A DNA stretch of 64,000 bases, from NCBI RefSeq assembly GCF_003369915.1, contig NC_046677.1, positions 18,928,913 through 18,992,912 on the forward strand, in the 5' to 3' direction. Position 1 is the stretch's first letter, and every line of letters starts with the position of its first letter. Made by a program: the position numbers and the translations under genes. The notes beneath the pieces are model-generated. The model saw nothing but the letters and a program-made list of their open reading frames with translations. It did not search any database and was not told where the DNA came from. Below are positions 38,827 to 49,624 of the stretch, piece after piece. Source of the stretch: Drosophila miranda (Eukaryota > Arthropoda > Insecta > Diptera > Drosophilidae).

Positions 38827-41320
38827 TCACACAATTGCATACGCAGCGTAATTCGCAATTCCACATAAATTTATGCCTTTCTTCAATCTCATGTAGCCAG
38901 ATTCTCCCCAACGGTCGCCCCACCAGTTCTTTAATATCCAAAAATCCTTTCCGAATCCAATTACCAACATTGCGTGATTTACAGATGTGGACACACATGA
39001 AGCGTCGTCATAAACGCCGTCACTGAAAAAATTAAGTATTTTATAGATTTGAATATGTGGAATGGATTTTATTGAGCGTTTTCCGTTTTTTTCTGTTTGG
39101 AAAGTTTTACCAGCAATGTGCTGAACGCTGACCAATGCATTGCAATGATTGCATCTTAGCCGATTACACCAAGATTTTTCTTGGACGGTTAACTCCGGCA
39201 CCAACTAGTTATTAGCTAGAAGAGCACGTCGTAAAACCATTTTTATTTCTGAGTATTTAAATCATACCTGTATAATTGAAATGTCCTTGGAGTGGCATTT
39301 ATTGAAACAGCAATAGGACCGATATGTGCCACAGCAGCTTGAATTGCCTGTTCATTATTAACTGGTAGTATAGCCCAAGAAGTAATATTAACGACGGAAA
39401 GGTCGCTTACAAACTGGCATTTCCCTTTCTGTAAATTGAAAATAAAGCAATGAAAAGTATTTATATGTATTCAAACGGATACCACAGGTTTTCTTGACTC
39501 TTTAGAGCGTTCCCTGCAAAACAGATGTAAATTTGTGTATTTGAGCTTGCAAAAAAAAAGCGCACACAATTTTTTGTTGCATTGTTTAATGAAGTGCAAA
39601 TCTAAAAAATATAAAAAATTACCTTTGAAACGTATTTGTAATCATCCGATCTCATTATACCGCCTGTGCTCTGTAAGTATTTTAAAGTGTTCCGTAAAGA
39701 TCCTCCAGTGCATCCTTGATTTCCATGAGACACACTGCAGTCTACAATTTGTTGTTCGCTTAAGCTCAATATTTTTCCTGTGCGTTTAAAAATCTGTCCT
39801 TCAATGCTTTCAGCAATACTGAAAGCGTAGCATGAGCCACAGCTTTGTTGATTCTGTGATGGGGTCGTGAACCCCTTTCTCCGCCAATCCAGACTTTCGG
39901 GGATGTTAGTCATTTGTGACGATCCAACTATTTCAGCAATATTATCGTCGGCTACGTTTGATTGACTTTTCAATAAACGTAGAAAATTTTTTAAATAACC
40001 CTCTGTACTCTAAATGAAAAATGTTGAAAAGTTATAATTCTATTATAAAAGTAAATGCGATTTAGTAGGATTTTCCAATTACACGGGGGTGCCATAGAAA
40101 ACTCGAGAGATTTGACAAATTCCATCGAAAAAAAATGTACTTAGAAATTAAAAATTAATGCACAGAATATAATTAGTCAATCGCAATCGGATATTCGAAG
40201 AAGAACAACATATTTTGGCACGGAAATCGCTCGAGCAAACACACATGCGTACCACACATGCAAGCGCATACATTTACAGATTTCTTTATTCTTCTGAATT
40301 TGTGCGAGCGTGATGAATGTCTCATGATGACACGGCACGAGCCGCACGCCATAGGCGAAGACCCAGAGGCCGTCCGCAGCAAATTCGCTGGCGACACATT
40401 CGTTGTTAAGCTGGCACATCTATATACTGTATACTGTAGTTAGTAGCAAGACATACCGAACGGAACATAACTTTAGGAGGGTTGGTCAAACGGCCGTTTA
40501 TCCACAGATTTTTGAAAACTATACCTAAAACGACGACTAACTAAGGCCAGCTATATAAATAAAATATTAAAACACTAGAGAAAAATCGACGTTTTCTGAG
40601 TTTTTAATGTCAAAATTTTGAAAAAATACTGCAAAAATTATACAGTTTGCATTTGAAAGCTTAGGCCCAGACGATCAGCTGAAGCTATAAAGTATTCAGG
40701 TCCAATTTATAGCTGCATTTATCAGCTTATTATAACTAGATGTAAGTTACTTAATTAAGGTGAAAATAAGAAGCACTTACTCTAAAAAACACATTAAAAA
40801 AAAACGCAATTTTAAAAAAACTTTAAAAATTTAACTTTGCCTAAATTAAAAAACTTTTTTTAATTCGAGGAAATTATACCGCCAGAGGCGTTTCTGTAGA
40901 AAATGTGTATTGTATTGACGAGCGAGATAAACAAATCTCTGTTATATTTTTTTTATATTTTTACGTTCACATGACATATGAACATGTTTATACATACCAT
41001 GTCAGCCATAATATTTGTTGCTAACCTGAATGTAGTCTGACCGTCCTGATAATTTTTATTATGGTCTTTTATTATTTTGTAGTTTACTTCAAATGCTTTA
41101 AGACTACGTGTTTCATCAAAATTACGACTGTACGTCTTATTATTTATCTTCTATAAAAAAAATGTTAATATAAATTTCGGTTCTTACATTCAGTCAAAGT
41201 CGTACCTACCTTAAATTGTTCGAATTCATTATTAATGTCTAAAGTAGATTCATTTTCAAGGTAATTAGCGTTAAGATTTGATAAAGCACTGAAACCATAT
41301 AAAAATAAAATTTTCCACAT
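38827..41320 (-). CDS. CG5367: Cathepsin L-like cysteine protease (papain family C1A)
   Basis: Secreted or lysosomal papain-fold protease. Five exons, all in phase: 41210-41320, 40998-41150, 39623-40000, 39268-39428 and 38827-39022, giving 332 residues, the usual preproenzyme length. The start at 41318-41320 gives a hydrophobic signal (WKILFLYGFSAL). The I29 propeptide lies in exon 2 (NFDETRSLKAFEVNY). The active site is complete: oxyanion Gln about 139 and nucleophile Cys about 145 in QQSCGSCYAFS, His about 284 in VNHAMLVIGFG, Asn about 300 in LKNWWG. Intron 2 (40001-40997) holds a satellite-related repeat. The enzyme class is certain; the CG number is from memory of the fly gene near Cand1. 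Confidence 0.9.
40478..40760 (+). repeat. Satellite-related dispersed repeat in protease intron 2
   Basis: Starts with satellite-like sequence (GGTTGGTCAAACGGC, GCCGTTTATCCACAGATTTTTG, ACCTAAAACGACG). It then reads TCGACGTTTTCTGAGTTTTTA, which resembles the extra block of the 270-bp satellite variant (TCGACTTTTCCCGAGTTTTCA). The tail (GCATTTGAAAGCTTA, ATAGCTGCATTTATCAGCTTA) is shared with 23641 and 44140 but is absent from the array. It is more diverged than any array monomer. Confidence 0.75.
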
Positions 41321-44139
41321 GTTCGTAACATCAACTAATATACACAAATGTTACATTTTTTTTAAACTTTAAACAAACAAAAAAAAAAACGCAACGATGC
41401 AAGAATGAGTTTTTATTATCATGGAAAATACAACGTCAGCATTGCATGTGCATGAACTACTAGTATTTTGGATATTCGAATTTCACATAACATAAGAACT
41501 AAAATATGATTACGTCGAATACTTTATACCCGATACTGATATTCTTTACATTAAGCAAAACAAAAGCAGTTTAAATAGTAGTTTTTAAGTATTCCCTTGA
41601 AAAAACACGGCCAATAAATCTGCAAGCAGTCTGTTAAGCTGCGACCGAAGTATAACTTTAGGTTGTAAAATTATTTTATTAGAAGAATTAATTAATTATA
41701 ATTATTTGGCTTTAACCCCTCGTTTTTGTGGCAGATATATGACATAGTGGTCATAGTGGTCTGTCCGATTCCAACTAATGATCTGTCATTTTAGAGGGTA
41801 TTTCTTAGGAATTTTTAGAGGGTATCTCTAATATCATAAAGAATATTCATTATTGACTACGTTTGCAAGCCCAGTCAACCCAGTGATGTGTTTCTGTGTG
41901 TATTTATTATATGAGAAATAAGTTTTTTGTTCAGAATTCAATCTTGAATACACTTCTATTTTTGTATGAGCAATAACATATTTTATATGTCTTTCAAATA
42001 AAAATTTCAAACTCATGACGAATCAAACTCAAACTTTTACATATTTTGTACATGGTTTTTGAGATACGTTGTCTAGATAAATAAAACAAAATATACAAAT
42101 TATCGGTAAAATTGTCTTCAAAGCACGCAATTTATAAAATTTCTGGCAATATTTTCTATTTAAAGTCATTTTTGAATAACCCAAGGTAAATGTTAAATAT
42201 ATATAAGCTCCTAAAGCCGAGAAAAGAATACTCTCGATTGACGATTTATCAAGAATTTAAATGTAAGCTTATTAAACTTAATAAGCCCGATTATAGGCGG
42301 ACGGCGTAATCGAAAGAAAAGAAGGCGAGATAAAGAGACGAAAGAACTTAAGCTACTGCCGTGCGTAACCATATGTACATATATGTAGTGTTTGGTACAG
42401 TGGGCATACCGAAAAAGACGTCGCAGACGATGCGCTTGCATTGACGACTCTTATAAGTAGCTCATTTCCGATCCCTACATACTACCGTCTCACATTTCAA
42501 TCCCCACACTCACCTCACTCCGGACCGGACTAAGGTTTCACCCGACCCACTCTCAAATTTGGCCCAGTCGTTAACGGAGAACTCAGAAACTTATACGGAA
42601 AATACGCCTGCTCCAAGAATGCATTAGCCGGGAAACTTGGAACTCTGCTCGGACCGAGCTTGCCCCTTCTCTGGAAATAGTGGGAACAAAATGGAAGCTA
42701 AACCAAAAACATACATGAGTCAGGAATTCCTCAAATGCTATCAGCTAGCAATTACAACTCCAGTGCCAATTACTGGCCCGGTACCCCCATAGTAGACAAA
42801 GCCGGCGCGGTGAAAATCGTTGGAGCTAACCCAAAGGGGTCCCATCCCAGACCTGGGGTGGATGGTGACTCGGATCGCAAAACCGATACCTTGGTAAGGT
42901 AGCTATGCAATACTGCGGCTGTCTAATTTTTATATTGCGAGGGAAGAGTTTCCATCAAATAACGCCCAAGCCAGAGCACAAACATATGTGGAGATGAGGG
43001 CTGATCAAGATTTCAGCCCAAAAGTGGTTGAAAAGTGGTCAAGTGGGCTTCGATGGTGCTCCCTAACTTCGGAAGAGCCTAGAGCTAAACCGTGCTTACG
43101 CTAAGACTGCTGTCATACTTTATGGCTCATTAGGAAAGCGATCAAACAGGTAAATCATTAATGAAGGTATGTCAACAGAGACATCCCACAAGGAGGGTCC
43201 TGTCTCCTCTATGATGCATAGCAGTCATAGCAGGGTATTGAAGACTCTCTTCTACAAGACAAGGAGGATATTTGTATGCCGGCGGCAATCTGTGAGCTCA
43301 TCATAAAAGTGCATTTAAAAAAATATTCCACCAATATATTCCAATATAATATTCTTTTCCACCACAGAATATATACGGGGAACGATGGGATTTTTTGACA
43401 GATTTGAAACCTCGATTTCCACTGGCACCATCTACGATTTACCATCCGTCAAAAAAACAACATGACAATAACAATAGCCAAGTTTTTGTCTGAATTGTTA
43501 TATATTACAAGTTGAAATTAATAAATTTGCGTTTTTATTGGCTATTACATACAGGCACAATAAAACGTTACTCTTTGGAATCCCTTTAAAATTGTATCTG
43601 CTCTGTAGGAAGTTAGTTTGGCCTTTACTGCTCTCAATTTACTGAAGTATCTCTCGCTTTGTTTTGTGTAATTTCTTAATTGTTTGCCATTTTTTTCAAT
43701 CAAGCTCGCCTTTTATATAGGAAGTGAAATTTGGTTTCATGTGGTCAAACAAACATCGATTGCCAACAAAAGAATCCATGTTTTCACCAAAACCAAAGAA
43801 TCAATTATATCGATGTTTGAATCGATATTTTCCCAGCTCTACTCTTTCCTTAATTTTGTTGTGCCATTTAAAAGCAAAACAATGTCTCGAGCAAGTGAAT
43901 TGATCTTTAAAACAAGAAAAAGTATGTTATTAAATAAATTTCCCATATCAAATAAATGTCGGGGTAGAGAACACATCTTACGAACGTATGTTCATATGAG
44001 GTGCAGACAATATACACAGGAAAATAATAATAGTCGTGCATACACTGAATCAAAATAAATATTACATTAGTTTTCTATTGACTAGCTTTGGTGTAAAATG
44101 TATATGTAAATACTTAACTCAGATCTTTCGCAACTTACT

Positions 44140-44335
44140 GTAAAATTGATCAAAGGTACTCTACAAAGTACCTGTTCCAAAAACATAAGGCCAATCTCGA
44201 CCAATTGCATTTTTTTTTACTTTATTACTATAGCTGGAGCTATAGCTGCATTTATCAGTTTATCACATTTGCAAAGTTCAATACAACCAGATGTAATAAT
44301 TTACACAAAAATTCACAATTTCACATAACTCAATA
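44140..44335 (+). repeat. Tail of the satellite-related dispersed repeat
   Basis: Shares the non-array tail of the family: CTATAGCTGCATTTATCAGTTTATCACA, then TTGCAAAGTTCAA and AAAATTCACAA. These match the 23641 and 40478 copies in the same order. The satellite-like head is missing or too diverged to see. It supports a longer ancestral element than the 243-bp monomer. Confidence 0.6.
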
Positions 44336-45589
44336 AACAAAACCAAGCTTGTTTGAAAAAAAAATAACTGACGTAGGGTAACTGCAAGGGTATTTGGAGT
44401 TTCGGCCAGCAAAGCTAGCCTTCTGTTCTTAAATATGTTTTTAATGCACACATACACATTAATAATCTTAAAGTGCTGATTTTAGTAAATATTAAAACAT
44501 TTTATTTTTTAGCTTCCGAAAAAATATCGGAAAATGTACACATATTCGCAAATGACCCTTCCCTAGCTTTTTTTCGAGTTCAGGTACGTCAAGCTGTTAT
44601 TATTGTAACTATATTGTATAATAATATAATCTCGTATTGAACAAGCGGCTACAATTGTATTGACAGACACAATTTACCCCTTTTTTATGTTCTCTATTTT
44701 ATTTTAATCGGTAGATCGGACCGCCCAACTTAGATCTATGTGGCCCTTAGTTCTCCGGTTGAATGGGACCGCCAAGAGTTTAATTAAAATCCCACAGGAT
44801 TGAGGTGTCTTTGGCGAAGGAAATGCAATCGACTGATTCCAGCTTGATCATAACAGAATCGAGCATTTGCAGTTCCTTGCATTTCCTGCATCTTTTGTTG
44901 GTGATGTCAGGGCAGACAGTGTCTCACCGCTTTAACGCCTTTCGTGGTAAATTCAACAGATGGTACTTTGTGCTCTTTTACAAACTTTGTTAATTTACTT
45001 GAGGTAGTGGTAGTTTTGTGATCATTATTTTGTGATGCAGAGCCAATCCTGCTGCTGAGTCTTTCCCATTAGTTTATTGTAGTTCTAGAGTCTAGACAAT
45101 GCTTTTAAACTTCACCAATTTTATTCCGGGGCTTACTATGTACCGTTATCTTCGGAGTGGTTAAAACTCAACTTACACTAAAATAAATTGTAATCTTGAG
45201 AGTTTTTTCTCCTCTTGCCCAATCATCCAAGGACCGCTGCCGAAAGACGTGCGACACGTGTAACCAAACCGATCGCATACATGCAGGAAAAATATATGTT
45301 AGACTAATATAGCTAAATGAGCTAAGAAATTAATTCAAGAAGGGGAAATTATAATCCGAGGATCAGATTGCCCAACAGGGGTTAACGTTTTGACACAGAA
45401 GGATATACCAGGTTTTAAGGTTTTGTATAGGATAAGTTATATTATCAACATTTTATTTTATTTTAAAATAAATAGATTAATTATACGTAATCTTTATTCT
45501 AATAAAAATATTCAAATGTTTCGCCCAAACCATATTTATTTTAGCTAGCTCTGAAAGAAATATGAAATTAGTATTTAAATAATATAACT

Positions 45590-46370
45590 ATAACTATTGA
45601 ATAATAGTTAGCTGTTAAATCTGGCTCACAACTTGTTTTAAGTTTCAAGCACGCCTCTAACAGCGAATCGGTTATGGTTTGTAGTGAAGTATTTCTCAAG
45701 TGAAGCCGGAAAACCCTCTGTGTTACATATGAAAAAGAATCCATCCAATAATGATTAAATGCTCGATTTTTCTCTTCAGTTCGTCTCTTGTTAATCGTCA
45801 GGGAAGGACTGCATCTGAAAATCTTAAGATTCTGCCTGATTATTTCGGCATTTATTGCCTGTTCAGTGTCAAACTTTTCATCTGATCTGATAGGAAGACG
45901 TAAGAGTGGTTCATTCAGCTTTGGTGCTGCGATATTTAATTTCAAAGTTTTAGGGCATCAAAATTATAGACCAACGCTGAAGCCTGTTCGAAGTCATCGC
46001 TGGCAGATGCTTGCTTGGGTTAAATATGGTAACCAATGGCTTATGATCAGTAGTAGAAATAACTTTCTGCCGTAAAGGTACTGATGATTTTTTGTTACCC
46101 CAAATATAATCGAAAGTGCTACCTTTTCTATTTGGCTTTATCGAACTTGGTGGACATATAATGTTCATCTAATGCTATTGGCCTTTCCGTACCATCTGCT
46201 TGAATGTGTAGGAATACCTCACCAATGCCATATAAAGATTCATCGGTGGCTAGAACAAGCGGTAGATGCTCGTTAAAATGTAGGGAAACAACACTTTTCG
46301 TTTTCGTGCTAACAGCTGCATTTTTGCGCAATATATGTAAATTATTCAGGGTTTCATTTGAAAACTATCG
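45590..46370 (-). mobile_element. Ty3/gypsy LTR-retrotransposon fossil, pol fragment
   Basis: The minus strand encodes RNase H-region motifs of Ty3/gypsy pol: LVLATDESLYGIG, HIQADGTERPIA, TDHKPLVTIFNP, RLQRWSIILM and RLPIRSDEKFD. Only the RNase H and connection part is present. No LTRs, gag or integrase core were recognised. It is broken, in several frames, and ends about 50 bp before the first readable exon of the BORCS8-like gene. Confidence 0.8.
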
Positions 46371-46420
46371 GCTAAATATCGAAAAGAAACGTACGGATTA
46401 TGAACTTTCCAACTGCATAG

Positions 46421-47064
46421 TCGACTAACTGAGAAGTTTTTGGAAGCGCAAAACCTTACGGACAATACCACATTTCAATGGTGTAATTAGGGTATTCGGC
46501 CTTCGGACTTAGCCTTGTAATATACCTCACGATTATTTTCGATATTACTGCATTAGTTTGTTTTTAGGAGCATGTGCGGAAAGTATTACCAGCGATATAT
46601 GAAAAACGTGAAGAAGTGTTCCAGTTGCAGAAAAATCTTCAGGGACATTGCTATGACATGGAATATGGAGTAGAGTATGTCCACTCATTTAATTTGCTAC
46701 AAGTTTAACGATAACATTACGATTATTTATAATTCACAGAGCACTACAAACAATAGAAAAATCGGAGTCCCTATTTTCCAATGTACAATCAATTTTAAAA
46801 ACATCAATTTTTTTAAAGCAACAACTTGCAGCGGAAGAGAACAGGATAAAAATGAAAAAAGAAAGCATCAAATCCTCGGTATACAAGAGATTTTCTGCGC
46901 ACCTTGCATTAGATCTTCCCGAATTGCCTGATTTTAGTGGTGTAATGCGGGACACCAGTCAACGAATTGAAAATAAAATAGGTCCTAGTAATGTACGCGA
47001 TGATACACAAAGTTTTCAATCCAACTTAGGAGAACTTCAAAGGTCGCACACCACATTACACTAA
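46421..47064 (+). CDS. BORCS8 (MEF2BNB)-like BORC subunit, 5' end unclear
   Basis: BORCS8 is a small coiled-coil subunit of BORC, which couples lysosomes to Arl8 and kinesin. Two exons are clear, 46568-46674 and 46740-47064, joined GA|A. They begin EHVRKVLP and continue with YDMEYGVEALQ and SLFSNVQSILK, matching EHVRRSLP, YTVEYACSAV and YFRSVEGLLK in the human protein. Upstream, 46421-46480 reads RLTEKFLEAQNLTDN, resembling the preceding human block (VTDKFTESVYVLANE). However, it has no start codon, and no donor in the right phase joins it to the next exon. Either a first exon lies further left, the gene start was remodelled, or the copy is damaged. A minimal alternative start is ATG 46478-46480 followed by GTGTAA. 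A basic and acidic C-terminal tail extends beyond human BORCS8. Confidence 0.68.
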
Positions 47065-49624
47065 CTTTATACGAATGATAATATTATACAATTTATAACT
47101 TTAAATACAAATTTAAATATTAACACTTTTTCTCAATCTGTGTTTTTTTGAAATTTTTTGCCGCGCCCCTCACAAAACTAAGTTAGAATAAGTTGAAATT
47201 AGAATAGGATTAGGAGATCATGTTATTATTTATCATTACTGTTTATTTTATACCCGATACTCAAAATGAGTATTGGGGTATATTAGATTTGTGGTAAAAG
47301 TGGATGTGTGTAACGTCCAGAAGGAATCGTTTCCGACCCCATAAAGTATATATATTCTTGATCAGCATCAATAGCCGGGTCGATTGAGCCCTGTCTGTCT
47401 GTCCGTCCGTCCGTCTGTCCGTCCCCTTCAGCGCCTAGTGCTCAAAGACTATAAGAGCTAGAGCAACGATGTTTTGGACCCAGACTTCTGTGATATGTCA
47501 CTGCTACAAAAATATTTCAAAACTTCGCCCCGCCCACTTCGGCCCCCACAAAGGACGAAAATCTGTGGCATCCACAATTTTAAAGATATGAGAAAACCAA
47601 AAACGTAGAGAATGACCATATCTTTAAGACTGCGGAATCTGAATTGGATCGTATTATTATTATAGCCAGCATCAAGAAAACAATTTCATTTTTTCTCGCC
47701 CTGTCTCTCTCTAACACACACGTAGCATAGGCGGCTTTGCTTAGAGTAAAACATATGCGCCTAGATCTCAGAGACTACAAAAGCTAGAGCAACCAAATTT
47801 GGTATCCACACTCCTAATATATCGGACCGAGACGAGTTTGTTTCAAAATTTCGCCACACCCCCTTCCGCCCCCGCAAAGGACGAAAATCTGGGGATATTC
47901 AAAAATCTTAGAGACTATTAAGGCTAGAGTAACCAAATTTGGTATCCGCACTCCTGTTAGATCTTACTATAAAACGTGTATCTCAAAATTTCGCCGCACC
48001 CCCTTTCGCCCACACAAAGGACGAAAATCTGTTGCATCCACAATATTGCACATTCGAGAAAACTAAAAACGCAGAATCATAGATAATGACCATATCTATC
48101 AGATTGCTGAATCTGGATCAGATCAGATAATTTGTATAGCCAATAGGAACAAATCAATTTGCAGTGGCTACGCAGCGCCCGACGTCACGCTCAGACTGAT
48201 TTTCTGTCTCTCTCGCACGCACTCTTTGTCGTGTCGTTTAATATTAGCGGCGTCTGCCGGAAGAGAGCCATTCTGACTTAGTATCGGGTATAACTGCAGA
48301 GTTGCGGTGTCCGCAGCAACTCACAACGTTCCCCCTCGTTTTAATTAAATTGATCAGGACAAGATTCGAAATTGTCAAGATAGGTTTCCAAACCCACCCC
48401 AAGTCTAGACAATGCTGGCCCCCTCCTCAACTAGAAGACCAGACGGTTTCCGAGCCACTTCAGAACCCAGAACCCGCAGATCGTCAGAATCCGTTAGCGT
48501 CGTCTCTGACCCATGCCTTAACTAGGATACCTGAACCACTTGAAGCCCAAAGCATGCAGATTCCTAGAATCCCTGATTGTGCCTCCCGATACATTCTCAA
48601 GTTATGACCAGGGAACCTGGCACCTGGCAGATCATACCCGCAGAACAAGGATCCAGCGCGGAAACGACGCTTACCCCGTCAAATAGGACTGTGTAGAAGA
48701 ACAAAACCGACGAAGCCCTAGGATTCCCTGGAGTGGACCGCGAGTATCTCGGCACATTTTCAAAATCCATTAAGTATAAAAAAAAAATATTATATAAACT
48801 TAACCTTTAAAGCGTTGTCACTGGGAAGGATGTAAACGATTATTGACTGGAGGGGCTACACACAAAAATATTCTGTCTCGGACCTTGGATACGGCGAGCT
48901 ATATCGCGCATTCCAAAACAGGGTTGTTACAACGCTTTATTAGATTTTTTTTGTATTATTTGTATATCATTATTATTATCATTACTACTACTATACATAT
49001 TTAGAAAGTTATGGCAAAGGGATTTCCTGAACTTGTGTGTCATTTAACCAAATCGCAATTTTGATTTTGAGATATCAAGAATTCATGAAAAGCGTAGTAT
49101 ACAACAGCTCCAACAGATTAGAAACGTTTGATAATGATCTTACGATTTCAAAAATGAATTGCACATGGCATTTACATAAATAAAATTGACATGCGTGGAA
49201 AAGAAAAATGTAAACATAATTTGCTGATGCTTTAAGTTTATATATGTTATATTTTATATGGAAATGGAAATTTATTTTCGTATAACTTTATTAGTATATA
49301 TTTATATGTTTATCACTCTTTTTTTCCTTTTATATTCGTTGCTTCGGCTAGTTTTAGCATGACCAGAACAAAATCGCTATCTGATTGTCATCGACACACA
49401 CATCAGCTGTTTTAATAACGCAACTGTGTGCCAATGTTAACGCTCATTCTGTGTCGATCAGGCATACACAGGAGAATTGTTTAGTAGGTTTTAAAAGAAA
49501 AATCGAAACTTTTCTATCTGGTTGCTTTCGATAGGTGACAAGACTCTTTATTTTTAAACACCAATCGATAGTGTCATCGAAATTTCTTCAGCACTAATGG
49601 TTAAAAACAAATAGCATAGGAAAT
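47065..49624. other. Intergenic between BORCS8-like gene and gny
   Basis: Dominated by the 1-kb mini-me-like element (47251-48293). Next to it, 48295-48750 is CA/CC-rich and shares CGGTTTC-G-A-CCA motifs with 24280-24450, so it is probably another degraded element. The 49000-49600 part is AT-rich and should contain the gny promoter. Confidence 0.5.
47251..48293 (+). mobile_element. mini-me/DINE-1-like element with matching ends
   Basis: A 1043-bp non-coding element. It starts TATACCCGATACT and ends with the exact reverse complement AGTATCGGGTATA, a 13-bp inverted end repeat. Near the start it has the conserved block GAATCGTTTCCGACCCC-ATAAAGTATATATATTC followed by a GTCTGTCTGTCCGTCC microsatellite, the hallmark of mini-me/DINE-1 relatives. 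Internally a block of about 130-150 bp (AGAGCTAGAGCAAC ... TTCGCC-C-CCC ... AAAGGACGAAAATCTG) occurs three times, near 47450, 47775 and 47910. It has no coding capacity and is thought to be mobilised by Helitron proteins. Confidence 0.8.

Larger units (their letters stand above)
41321..46420. other. Intergenic between protease and BORCS8-like gene, TE-rich
   Basis: About 5 kb. It includes a satellite-related tail (44140), a copy of the unidentified dispersed repeat (43358), a short ATACCCGATACTGATAT trace at 41526 matching mini-me termini, and the gypsy fossil (45590-46370). A GC-richer stretch at 42480-43200 looks element-derived but is unclassified. A plus-strand frame at 43684-44058 (124 codons) lacks recognised domains and I do not call it a gene. 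Confidence 0.5.

Noticed and set aside
43684-44058. 124-codon plus-strand frame
   Set aside because: No start context, domain or homology recognised, and it sits in repeat-rich DNA. Expression data would be required to accept it.
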